From: JBCBSK01 sp965250105
GTDB lineage: Bacteria > Pseudomonadota > Alphaproteobacteria > Rhizobiales > Tepidamorphaceae
Assembly (NCBI GenBank): GCA_965250105.1
Contig: OZ252290.1
Coordinates: 2,604,001 to 2,668,000 of the forward strand
Direction of reading: 5' to 3'
DNA: 64,000 bases
Numbering within the stretch: position 1 is the first letter of the stretch; each line of letters begins with the position of its first letter. The position numbers and the translations under genes are program-made. A model generated the notes under the pieces. It saw only the letters and a program-made list of their open reading frames with translations, made no database searches and had not been told where the DNA came from. Below are positions 33,551 through 41,676 of this stretch, in pieces.

Positions 33551-35187
33551 CACAGCGACTCCAGGAAACGGATCAGCGCGGCGCGATCGTCGGGCTGCAT
33601 CGCCACCACTTTGTCACGGGCCGTTTGCGCCTCGCCGCCATGCCAGAGAATGGCTTCGAGCAGGTTCCGGGCGCGCCCGTCATGCAGGAAAAAGGTGTGG
33701 CCGTTCACCGTTTCGGTCAGCCCGATCCCCCACAACGGCGCGGTGCGCCATTCCCGCCCAGACGCATCGCCGACCGGCCGGCCATCGGCAAGGCCCTCGC
33801 CCATATCGTGCAGCAGCATGTCCGAATAGGGCCAGATCAGCTGAAAGCGGTGTTCGGGTTGGGCCGCGTCGCGGCTGGTGACGAATTTCGGCGTGTGGCA
33901 GGACGTGCAGCCGGTCTCGTAGAAGATCCGCTTGCCGCGCAACACGTCCGGATCGTCGACATCGCGGCGCGCCGGCACGGCAAGATTGCGCGAATAGAAG
34001 ACCACGAGATCGAGGATCGGGTCGGGGGCCTCGGTATCGCCGAGCCGGGCTTGGACGCCGCTCGGCAGCGCCCGGCAGGCGGCTTGCGCTTCCGTGCAGT
34101 CGCCATGCGGGTCGGGGGACGCGGGGTTGGAAATCCCGATATCGCCGTTGAAGGCGCCGGCGCTCTGGGCGTGCACGGTCGGGTTCGACGCCTTCCAGCC
34201 GAAACGGCCGAGCACGAGATCGCCGGTGTCGGGATCGCGCACCCAGCTTGGCCGGCCTGATATCCCGTCGCCATCGGCGTCGTCGGGATCGGCATTGGCC
34301 AATATGTCGCTGTCATGGATGGCTTCGAGCAGGCCGAGGCCGATCATCGGCTGGGCCACGCGCGGCGACAGCAGGACGTCGGGCGCCATCGGGCCGTAGC
34401 CGAGATCGGAGACCGAATAGGTCGGCCGGCGCAGCATGGCCGTTTCGCCGCCATTCAGCTCGACGGGGATCTCCTCATAGCTGATCTCCATCCGCCCTTC
34501 CGCCGGAATGCCGGGCACGGCGATGTCCTGCAACTGGCCGCCATAGGTCGGCTCGGCGATGCGCAACAGCCTGCGGTCGGCTAGCGCGGCGCGATCCTCC
34601 GCCGTGCGCGGCGGCACCGACAGGCGGAAGAACATCGAGGTCGCCAGATCGTCCGGGCCTTGCGGCGGGTGGCCGCGGCCGTCCTTGAGATGGCAGCGCT
34701 GGCAGGAACGCGCATTGAACAGCGGGCCGAGCCCGTCGGAGGCCTGCGTCGAGGCGGGCGACGACACCCAGACCTTCTTGAACAGCCCGTTGCCGATGCG
34801 GAAATCCTGTTCGCCCTCGAAGTCGAGATTGGCGAAGGGATGGGAAAAGGCGTTGCTGTTGACGCGGGCGCGCGAGGTCGTGGCGCCCGCCGACATGCGC
34901 TCGAAGCGCTCCGCCGCCGAGAAATCCGTTGCCAGCGCGGTGATCGCCATGACACGCGCCAGGTCCTCGGCCGAGAGATCGTCGCGCCGCGCCGGTCTTT
35001 GGGCCGCCGCCCTGTCGCCGGCGGCCCTGTCCGCGAGAGGCGCGGCCGGTTCCGCCGTTTCGGGCGCGGATTGTGCGGCCACCAAGCCCCCCGGCGCGAC
35101 GGCCCCAAGCATCAGGCCGGCGAGGGCCGCGCCGGCCAGCAGCAGGCTGGCCGCCGCTGAAAGCGGCGACCGTCTTTCGTCAGGCAT
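33550..35187 (-). CDS. Dihaem cytochrome c oxidoreductase (DUF1111, putative thiol oxidoreductase)
   Basis: About 545 residues with a signal peptide (SLLLAGAALAGLMLGAVAPG). Two c-type haem sites are present, CQRCH near residue 162 and CTSCH near residue 426. The DUF1111 framework is clear: NARSCQRCHLKDGRGHPPQG, GRFGWKASNPTVHAQSAGAF, GDIGISNP and WRTAPLWGIGLTETVNGHTF. The family resembles dihaem peroxidases but is described as a putative oxidoreductase. Its conserved place between two imelysins suggests that it handles iron or redox chemistry during uptake. An ATG at 35232 is an alternative start; the chosen one gives a cleaner signal peptide. Confidence 0.88.
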   Translation of the reverse strand: MPDERRSPLSAAASLLLAGAALAGLMLGAVAPGGLVAAQSAPETAEPAAPLADRAAGDRAAAQRPARRDDLSAEDLARVMAITALATDFSAAERFERMSAGATTSRARVNSNAFSHPFANLDFEGEQDFRIGNGLFKKVWVSSPASTQASDGLGPLFNARSCQRCHLKDGRGHPPQGPDDLATSMFFRLSVPPRTAEDRAALADRRLLRIAEPTYGGQLQDIAVPGIPAEGRMEISYEEIPVELNGGETAMLRRPTYSVSDLGYGPMAPDVLLSPRVAQPMIGLGLLEAIHDSDILANADPDDADGDGISGRPSWVRDPDTGDLVLGRFGWKASNPTVHAQSAGAFNGDIGISNPASPDPHGDCTEAQAACRALPSGVQARLGDTEAPDPILDLVVFYSRNLAVPARRDVDDPDVLRGKRIFYETGCTSCHTPKFVTSRDAAQPEHRFQLIWPYSDMLLHDMGEGLADGRPVGDASGREWRTAPLWGIGLTETVNGHTFFLHDGRARNLLEAILWHGGEAQTARDKVVAMQPDDRAALIRFLESL

Positions 35188-35287
35188 GGAGATCGCCCCC
35201 CGGGGCGTTCCGGACGGCGCCGGGGACGCCATGACGCGCACCCGTGCCGCACTTCTTCACGTCAGGCATCCGGACGGTCGATCCGGC

Positions 35288-36550
35288 TCACTGAAACACC
35301 GCGTCCGGATCGTCGAGGCTGTCCGAGCCTTCGAACTCGATGGCGTCGAGATCGAGAGCGGCCACGGCCCGTTCGATCGGCAGGGTCTGGGCGATGAGCG
35401 CGTCGATCGCCATCTGGACGACCGCATTGCCCTCCGCATTGCCTTCGCCGATCATCTGGTCATAGGCCTCGATCGATTCCGCCCGCGTCTTCATCGCGCC
35501 CATCGCCGCGACGGTGTCTTCGAGGGCGGCGCGCAGTTCGGCATCAACATCGGCGTCTTGCGCGGCGACCAGCGTGGCGATGCCGGGGCCGGAAACCGTG
35601 CTGCCGTCGATCCGCTTATAGTTGCCCGTATAGACGTTGCGGATGCCGATCACGTTGAAATAATGCGAATTGTGGGTGTTGTCGGCGAAGCAGTCATGCT
35701 CCTCCTCCGGATCATGCAGCAGGAGGCCGAGCTTCATGCGTTCGCCGGCGAGTTCGCCATAAGACAAGGATCCCATGCCGGTCAGGATGGCGATCAGGCC
35801 GGCCTCGTGATCGGCCATCAGCGCCTCGCGCCCCGCGCCGTCCTGCCGCCAGTTGGCGACCATTTCCTCTAGGTCGGCGATGAGCAAGTCCGATGCCGCC
35901 TTGAGATATTCGGCGCGGCGCTCGCAATGGCCGCCGGTGCAGTTCGCCGGGTCGAAATCGGTCGCCGGCCGCGCGCCCGCGCCGGCACCGGTGCCGTTGA
36001 GGTCCTGTCCCCAGAGCAGGAATTCGATGGCGTGATAGCCGCTCGCCACATTGGCCTCGACCTCCTCGGCCTCGTGCAGCGTGTCCGACAGGAGCGCCGG
36101 GGTGATCGCGCTCGCATCGACCGTCTCGCCATTCACCACCAGCGAGGGATTGGCGATGACATTGACGGTGTAGAGCGTGTTCTCGTCCGACTCACTGCCA
36201 TAGGAGGCGTCGACATAGTCGATCAGCCCCTCGTCGAGCGGCCAGGCGTTCACGCGGCCCTCCCAGTCGTCGACGATCGCATTGCCGAAGCGATAGACCT
36301 CGGTCTGCTGATAGGGCACGCGGGCGGCGATCCAGGCGGATTTGGCCGCCAGCAGCGTCGCCTCGCTCGGATCGGCGATCAGCGCGTCGATCGCCGCGTC
36401 CAGCGCCTCGGCGCCGAGCAGCGAATCCTCGTAGCCGGCCAGCGCGATGTCGGCATAGGTGGTCAGCACGGCTTCGGGCGTCCCGGCCAGGGCCGGCGTG
36501 GCGACGAGCGCCGTCGTCGTCAATAGGGCGAGCGCAATATGTCTGGTCAT
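35288..36550 (-). CDS. Imelysin-family iron-regulated protein (IrpA-like)
   Basis: A 420-residue protein starting at an ATG after AAGGA, with a signal peptide ending ATPALA-GT. The imelysin GxHxxE motif is intact in SGYHAIEFLLWGQDLNG (about residue 165-180), and other hallmarks are EGRVNAWPLDEGLIDYV, ERMKLGLLLHDPEEEHDCFADNT-type and NVYTGNYKRIDGS. This is the IrpA/ICMP-like group linked to iron-limited growth. It is 100 bp upstream of the dihaem gene on the same strand and probably heads the operon with the Cys-rich protein gene before it. Confidence 0.92.
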   Translation of the reverse strand: MTRHIALALLTTTALVATPALAGTPEAVLTTYADIALAGYEDSLLGAEALDAAIDALIADPSEATLLAAKSAWIAARVPYQQTEVYRFGNAIVDDWEGRVNAWPLDEGLIDYVDASYGSESDENTLYTVNVIANPSLVVNGETVDASAITPALLSDTLHEAEEVEANVASGYHAIEFLLWGQDLNGTGAGAGARPATDFDPANCTGGHCERRAEYLKAASDLLIADLEEMVANWRQDGAGREALMADHEAGLIAILTGMGSLSYGELAGERMKLGLLLHDPEEEHDCFADNTHNSHYFNVIGIRNVYTGNYKRIDGSTVSGPGIATLVAAQDADVDAELRAALEDTVAAMGAMKTRAESIEAYDQMIGEGNAEGNAVVQMAIDALIAQTLPIERAVAALDLDAIEFEGSDSLDDPDAVFQ

Positions 36551-36630
36551 GGTCTTGTCCTTCTTGGAGTCGTCAATCTTGGGGTCTTCAATCGCTTCGG
36601 AAAAATCGCGTGTGCTGGCCGGGGCGGCCG

Positions 36631-37131
36631 TCAATGCAGGGTGGCGCCGGCGGACCGGCCGGTGATGCGGTCGAGAAGGTCGGGCGGTATCGGCTTCAGG
36701 TGCTGGTCGAGGCTGAACAGCGTCGCGGCGTAATGTCCGGCCGCGGCACCGACTTCGAGACGCCGGGGACAGGTCGACAGGCAGTCGAGGCAGGCCTGGA
36801 CCGTCGACCGGTCGTCATGCTGGGCGCCCGACACCAGGGCGAGCGCGAGATATTCCTCGGGGCACAGGCTGCGGGCGCCGAAGGGGAACCGCCGCAAGGG
36901 GCATTGCGCGCAGGTCTTCAGGGCGCGCACGAAGTAGGCCAGGTCGCCGATCGCCCGGCGCGCATCCTCGGGGCCCAGTTCGGCGGCATAGAGCACCCAG
37001 GCCGATTCCCAGGGCGTCACCGAGCCGGAGTCGAAGCCGGCCATCCAGCGCCGATAGCCTTCGATCACCAGCCGTTCGGGCTGGCGGTCGAGCGGGTCCT
37101 GGCCGGTCGCGGCGGGAACATGGCGGCTCAT
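36631..37131 (-). CDS. Cysteine-rich protein of unknown function heading the iron cluster
   Basis: A 166-residue soluble protein with seven Cys, six of them in two clusters: CAQCPL (about residues 73-78) and CLDCLSTCPRR (about residues 113-123), plus a single Cys in ARSLCPEEY. The spacing suggests metal or Fe-S binding. No signal peptide or membrane segment is seen. I do not recognise the family. It lies 80 bp upstream of the imelysin gene on the same strand, and the AT-rich region ahead of it (37132-37451) is the likely promoter for the whole cluster, so a role in iron sensing or delivery is plausible but inferred. Confidence 0.7.
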   Translation of the reverse strand: MSRHVPAATGQDPLDRQPERLVIEGYRRWMAGFDSGSVTPWESAWVLYAAELGPEDARRAIGDLAYFVRALKTCAQCPLRRFPFGARSLCPEEYLALALVSGAQHDDRSTVQACLDCLSTCPRRLEVGAAAGHYAATLFSLDQHLKPIPPDLLDRITGRSAGATLH

Positions 37132-37246
37132 CGCCCCGCTCCCCGCGATGTCCCGGTCGGCGGGCGCCGGGGATGCCCGGCGCGCCGCGATCGCCCCGCG
37201 CGGCCGGTCGTCAAGACAAGATAAGATATCGTCATTCCTGATTTTC

Positions 37247-37262
37247 TTTGAATATTTCTAAA
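37247..37262. promoter_or_regulatory. Possible iron-control (Irr/ICE-like) box in the iron-cluster promoter region
   Basis: TTTGAATATTTCTAAA, close to the inverted-repeat pattern TTTAGAA ... TTCTAAA of iron-control elements in Hyphomicrobiales. It lies in the AT-rich 320-bp gap (37132-37451) between the divergent Cys-rich gene and uvrB. The match is imperfect and AT-rich DNA gives chance hits. Nothing else definite was seen in this gap. Confidence 0.3.
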
Positions 37263-37451
37263 ATTAACAAGCAATCTTTGTCTATCTGAAGCAAGAAATC
37301 GTGGATCAATCAACTGATTTGTTTTTGAGTTATTCTAATTAAAATTAGGGCGGATCATAAGTATATCCGTGAAGCTTGTAGGCGCTGCCCGCGACGTTTC
37401 GGGCGCGCATTGGCCCTCGCCATTCCCGTGGACTCACGCCATATTCGGCGC

Positions 37452-40028
37452 ATGGCAAAAGCGACCCGAACAACCACCGCATCAAGCGTGCCCGATGGCA
37501 TGGGCGAAGCCCCGCAGGAGGGTTTCGAGATCGATGTCGAGCTTCCCTCCGACATCGGCCGCAAGATCCTGAAATCGGGCAAGGCCTCGCGGCCTGTTGA
37601 TGCGCCGCGCATCGACGGCAGCGAGGGGCAGGACGTCGCGCTGCGCCGCGACGAGGCGCCGGCGAAACCGGGGCGCAAGGCGAAGAAGGACGAAGATCGC
37701 AAAGTCCTCACTGACCGATCTGGCAATGCGCTCGGCGTCGATGCCACGCTGCACACGCTCGACGACCTTCTGAAGCGTGGCCGGCCCTATTACGTGCCCG
37801 ACGACGCGCCGGAATGGGTGCCGCATCGACCCGACCGGCCGGAAAAGAGCGAGGGCGGCATCGCCTTCGAGCTGATGTCCGAATACGAGCCGAAGGGCGA
37901 CCAACCCGAAGCCATTCGCGAACTCGTCGCGGGCGTCCAGGCTCATGAGCGCGACCAGGTGCTGCTCGGCGTCACCGGCTCGGGCAAGACCTATACGATG
38001 GCCAATGTCATCGCCCGCACCGGCCGCCCGGCCCTGATCCTGGCGCCCAACAAGACGCTGGCCGCCCAGCTCTATGGCGAGTTCAAGTCCTTCTTCCCCG
38101 ACAACGCGGTTGAATACTTCGTTTCCTATTACGACTACTACCAGCCGGAAGCCTATGTGCCGCGCACCGACACCTATATCGAGAAGGAAGCGACCATCAA
38201 CGAGCAGATCGACCGCATGCGCCATGCCGCGACGCGGGCCCTGCTCGAACGCGACGATGTGGTGATCGTCGCCTCGGTGTCCTGCATCTACGGTATCGGC
38301 TCGGTCGAGACCTATACGGCGATGACGCTGCCGATCGGCGTCGGCGAGCGCATCGACCAGCGCCAGCTGCTGGCCGATTTCGTCGCCCTGCAATACAAGC
38401 GCAACGATGCCGGCTTCGGTCGCGGCACCTTCCGGGTGCGTGGCGACACGCTGGAGGTCTGGCCGGCGCACCTGGAAGACCGCGCCTGGCGCATCTCGCT
38501 GTTCGGCGACGAGATCGAGGCGATCGACGAGTTCGACCCGCTGACCGGCCAGAAGTCGGACAGCTACAAGGAGGTCAAGCTCTACGCGAATTCGCACTAT
38601 GTGACGCCGCGCCCGACGCTCAACCAGGCGATGAAGGCGATCAAGGCCGAGCTGCGCCGGCGCCTCGACGAGTTGAACGGCGCCGGCCGCCTGCTCGAGG
38701 CGCAGCGGCTCGAACAGCGCACGCGCTTCGACCTCGAAATGATGGAGGCGACGGGCTCCTGCGCCGGCATCGAGAACTATTCGCGCTATCTCACCGGCCG
38801 CAATCCTGGCGAGCCGCCGCCGACATTGTTCGAATATCTGCCCGACAACGCGCTCGTCTTCGTCGATGAGAGCCATGTCACCATCCCCCAGGTCGGCGGC
38901 ATGTATCGCGGCGACTTCAGGCGCAAGGCGACGCTGGCCGAATATGGCTTCCGCCTGCCGAGCTGCATGGACAACCGGCCGCTGCGCTTCGAGGAATGGG
39001 ACGCCATGCGCCCGCAGACGGTGCATGTCTCGGCGACGCCGGGCGGCTGGGAGATGAACCAGACCGGTGGGGTCTTCATCGAACAGGTGATCCGCCCGAC
39101 CGGTTTGACCGATCCGGTCTGCGAGGTGCGGCCGGCCAAGAGCCAGGTCGACGACCTGCTCGACGAGGTCAAGCGCGTCGCCACGGCCGGCTACCGGTCG
39201 CTTGTGACCGTTCTGACCAAACGTATGGCGGAAGATCTCACAGAATATCTGCACGAGCAGGGCGTGCGGGTCCGCTACATGCATTCCGACATCGACACGC
39301 TGGAGCGCATCGAGATTATCCGCGATTTGCGGCTTGGCGCCTTCGACGTGCTGGTCGGCATCAACCTTCTGAGGGAAGGGCTCGACATTCCCGAATGCGC
39401 GCTGGTCGCGATCCTCGACGCCGACAAGGAGGGCTTCCTGCGCTCGGAGACGAGCCTGGTGCAGACGATCGGGCGGGCGGCGCGCAATGTCGAGGCCAAG
39501 GCCGTCCTCTATGCCGACCAGATGACCGGGTCGATGGAGCGCGCGCTGGCCGAGACCGAACGCCGCCGCGACAAGCAGATCGCCTATAACCAGGAGCACG
39601 GCATCACGCCGGAATCGGTCAAGCGCGGCATCGCCGAGGCCATGGCCTCGGTCTATGAGCAGGATCGCGTGTCGGTCGATACCGGCCTCGCCGAGACCGG
39701 CGCCACCTATGGCCACAACTTGCGCGCGGTGATCGAGGATCTGACGGCGAAGATGAAGGACGCCGCCGCCAATCTCGATTTCGAGGACGCGGCCCGCTTC
39801 CGCGACGAGATCAAGCGGCTCGAGGAGAAGGAATTGCTCACCGCCGACGATGCCCTGGCCAAGACCTGGGAGGGGCAGGAGAGCGCCGGCGGCAAGGCGA
39901 TGCGCCGCGCCAAGGGCCGCAAGGAGGGCGCGCCCTCGCCCGGCGGGGGTAGGGGAGGCTCACCAAAGACCCGCGCAAGGAAGAACACGCTCGATGAGAT
40001 GACGGTGGGGCGGACGGAGCGGAAGTGA
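37452..40028 (+). CDS. uvrB: Excinuclease ABC subunit B
   Basis: An 858-residue UvrB; the ATG giving MAKATRT was chosen. About 135 extra N-terminal residues, basic and low in complexity, precede the usual start of the protein (FELMSEYEPKGDQPEAIREL). Then come the Walker A GVTGSGKTYTM, the DNA-gripping hairpin YYDYYQPEAYVP, the helicase motif VDESH, motif VI QTIGRAARN, and a C-terminal UVR motif (NLDFEDAARFRDEIKRLEEK). The last ~60 residues are a basic Gly-rich tail. It verifies damage and loads UvrC in nucleotide excision repair. Extended N-termini are usual in alphaproteobacterial UvrB. Confidence 0.97.
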   Translation: MAKATRTTTASSVPDGMGEAPQEGFEIDVELPSDIGRKILKSGKASRPVDAPRIDGSEGQDVALRRDEAPAKPGRKAKKDEDRKVLTDRSGNALGVDATLHTLDDLLKRGRPYYVPDDAPEWVPHRPDRPEKSEGGIAFELMSEYEPKGDQPEAIRELVAGVQAHERDQVLLGVTGSGKTYTMANVIARTGRPALILAPNKTLAAQLYGEFKSFFPDNAVEYFVSYYDYYQPEAYVPRTDTYIEKEATINEQIDRMRHAATRALLERDDVVIVASVSCIYGIGSVETYTAMTLPIGVGERIDQRQLLADFVALQYKRNDAGFGRGTFRVRGDTLEVWPAHLEDRAWRISLFGDEIEAIDEFDPLTGQKSDSYKEVKLYANSHYVTPRPTLNQAMKAIKAELRRRLDELNGAGRLLEAQRLEQRTRFDLEMMEATGSCAGIENYSRYLTGRNPGEPPPTLFEYLPDNALVFVDESHVTIPQVGGMYRGDFRRKATLAEYGFRLPSCMDNRPLRFEEWDAMRPQTVHVSATPGGWEMNQTGGVFIEQVIRPTGLTDPVCEVRPAKSQVDDLLDEVKRVATAGYRSLVTVLTKRMAEDLTEYLHEQGVRVRYMHSDIDTLERIEIIRDLRLGAFDVLVGINLLREGLDIPECALVAILDADKEGFLRSETSLVQTIGRAARNVEAKAVLYADQMTGSMERALAETERRRDKQIAYNQEHGITPESVKRGIAEAMASVYEQDRVSVDTGLAETGATYGHNLRAVIEDLTAKMKDAAANLDFEDAARFRDEIKRLEEKELLTADDALAKTWEGQESAGGKAMRRAKGRKEGAPSPGGGRGGSPKTRARKNTLDEMTVGRTERK

Positions 40029-40210
40029 GATTGCTGACCACTATCGCAAAGGCATGAAAGTGGAGTCATTTCATGGGCTTACCGCAAGCTATTGATTTTT
40101 CTCCAATTTCACGCTATATTTATTTTGAGCGGGCAGGCGCTGGAGTTCTCCCGAGTTGGCTAAATGCTGGCAGCATCCGACGCGATGTGTCACAGGGACC
40201 AGGGGCCCGC

Positions 40211-41020
40211 TCACTTCCAACACGCCTCAATGAACTGCTTTTGCTCGTCATCAGGACGCGCGAATACCAAGCTTGGAACAATCGTAAGGCCCGCGTTTTT
40301 GGAACGTCCATTTTGATCGATCATTAATTTCTTAGCCATTGTAAGTGCATATGCAGGCTCGATATTACCATATACGTTCCGTTCAAGGCCGTTGAAGAAA
40401 GCGCTCGTCACGCAATCGCAAAGCTGCAGTCCAGCTCTTTTTGAATGGTTTTCAACCTCGATGGCATTGATGTCGATGCACGACCAATCTGTGCATCTGG
40501 GTGATTTTACTAGGTCGCGCCCTTCCTTTAGCATAGTGATATAATCTTTCATGTGCTCATAGTCTGTATTGCGCCTTTTGGAAAAAACTACTTTGATGCG
40601 ACATATATCACGCTTTGCATGCAATCTGCAGAAATCTATAGTTCGTTCTAATAGCCATCGTGTTAAGTAGTTATATAAGTAACCCTTTTGTTTGAATGTC
40701 GATTCGTGCTTACTGCCTGGAATCGTGACCTTATGCGAAGCGACAATACCAATTTTTAAGGGCAGCGCGCTTAAGTGGCGTGCCACAACGATCCTCTGGT
40801 CGTGGTTCAGATTTCTCCAATGCAGGTCCATTTTCTTTTTGTTGGGAAACCGAAGTATTAGGTCCCTTTTCCAAGCGGGTACATTAAGATCATTTTGTTG
40901 CCGGACAATAAGAGCTCCCAGCAAAAGCCATTCTGATTGACCACCATTGCGAACGCTGTTTTTGAGCTTTCCAAAGCCTTCATCACCAGCTTCATCAATA
41001 TACAAGACAAAATCGTGCAT
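40211..41020 (-). CDS. DUF3800 protein
   Basis: A 269-residue protein with the DUF3800 N-terminal motif FVLYIDEAGDEGF (acidic residues typical of an RNase H-like fold), LHWRNLNHDQR, and a later KRAGLQLCDCVTSAFF that fits the family's conserved QLADx-type segment. It is clearly lower in GC than its neighbours and uses AT-ending codons, indicating transfer. The start lies inside the preceding HigA-like gene (26-bp overlap), so the two are translationally linked. DUF3800 proteins often occur in mobile or defence loci; no activity is established here. Confidence 0.82.
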   Translation of the reverse strand: MHDFVLYIDEAGDEGFGKLKNSVRNGGQSEWLLLGALIVRQQNDLNVPAWKRDLILRFPNKKKMDLHWRNLNHDQRIVVARHLSALPLKIGIVASHKVTIPGSKHESTFKQKGYLYNYLTRWLLERTIDFCRLHAKRDICRIKVVFSKRRNTDYEHMKDYITMLKEGRDLVKSPRCTDWSCIDINAIEVENHSKRAGLQLCDCVTSAFFNGLERNVYGNIEPAYALTMAKKLMIDQNGRSKNAGLTIVPSLVFARPDDEQKQFIEACWK

Positions 41021-41336
41021 TTAGCGATTGTATCTCAGTTATCATATACAGGTTATTTGGCGTGTATGGCCCGGCCAGAAGACTACTTTTCCGCGCCGCC
41101 TTCAACTCATAGTCGGCCTGCAACCGTATCCAGAGTTCCGCGCTCGTCCCGAAATAGGCTGAGAGCCTCAACGCAGTATCGGCAGTGATCGCCCGCTTGC
41201 CATGGACGATCCCGGCAGCGCGACTGACCGGAATGTCGAGATCGCGCGACAGCCTGTTCTGCGACACGCCGAGCGGGCGCATGAAATCCTTCAGCAGGAT
41301 TTCGCCGGGTGCGATGAGATCGAGCAGGTACGTCAT
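40995..41336 (-). CDS. higA: HigA-family antitoxin-like XRE protein
   Basis: A 113-residue protein with the HigA pattern APGEILLKDFMRPLGVSQNRL, DIPVSRAAGIVHGKRAITADTALRLSAYFGTSAELWIRLQADYELKAA. After that point, where most HigA proteins end, it has about 30 unrelated AT-rich residues running into the DUF3800 gene. The toxin gene higB, normally directly upstream, is absent: the upstream 340 bp contain no such frame. Either this is an orphan antitoxin-type regulator or it is now the partner of DUF3800. Confidence 0.85.
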   Translation of the reverse strand: MTYLLDLIAPGEILLKDFMRPLGVSQNRLSRDLDIPVSRAAGIVHGKRAITADTALRLSAYFGTSAELWIRLQADYELKAARKSSLLAGPYTPNNLYMITEIQSLNARFCLVY

Positions 41337-41676
41337 TACGAGACGTTAGCACATGTGCCAGCCACTCCCTCTACCTGGGTAGGCTGGTTGCCCTGGCGCG
41401 CAGCGGTCTCACGACCGCTTCTCAGAGGATAAGGGTGTGCGGCCCCGCGCGCCCTCTCCCGCCGTCGCTAGAGGGCGGCGCGTGCGGCATCGTCGCGAGG
41501 ATGGCATGGCTCATGGCAGCCGCCATCACAGCGAAAATCGCTCGAAAGCACGCCAAACCGGTTCACAATTGTTTCGCGTCTGCAAAAACCCTTGATCTCG
41601 CGCGCCGTCTCCGCTCTATTCGGCGAAAAGAAGCAGTTAGCGTCTCGAAGCGCTTTTTCCGGGAGGAGATCGGCCC
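41337..41676. other. Intergenic region with two hairpins
   Basis: Between the divergent HigA-like and acyl-CoA ligase genes. It holds AGCGGTC-TCAC-GACCGCT at 41402-41419 and CGCCCTCT-n12-AGAGGGCG at 41450-41477. No gene is supported; a HigB toxin was looked for and not seen. The ligase ribosome site GGGAGGAG lies at about 41660. Confidence 0.5.

Noticed and set aside
37452..37865. UvrB N-terminal extension as a separate fused domain
   Set aside because: It is basic, low in complexity and of a kind usual in alphaproteobacterial UvrB, with no fold signal.
37482..39716. 744-codon minus-strand frame across uvrB
   Set aside because: Antisense shadow of uvrB with no recognisable motif.
40029..41676. 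Reading the AT-rich HigA/DUF3800 block as a prophage or integrative element
   Set aside because: No integrase, tRNA target, attachment repeat or phage gene was found at either side.
41337..41676. A higB toxin gene upstream of higA
   Set aside because: No frame with RelE/HigB-type features on the minus strand; only short frames and two hairpins.
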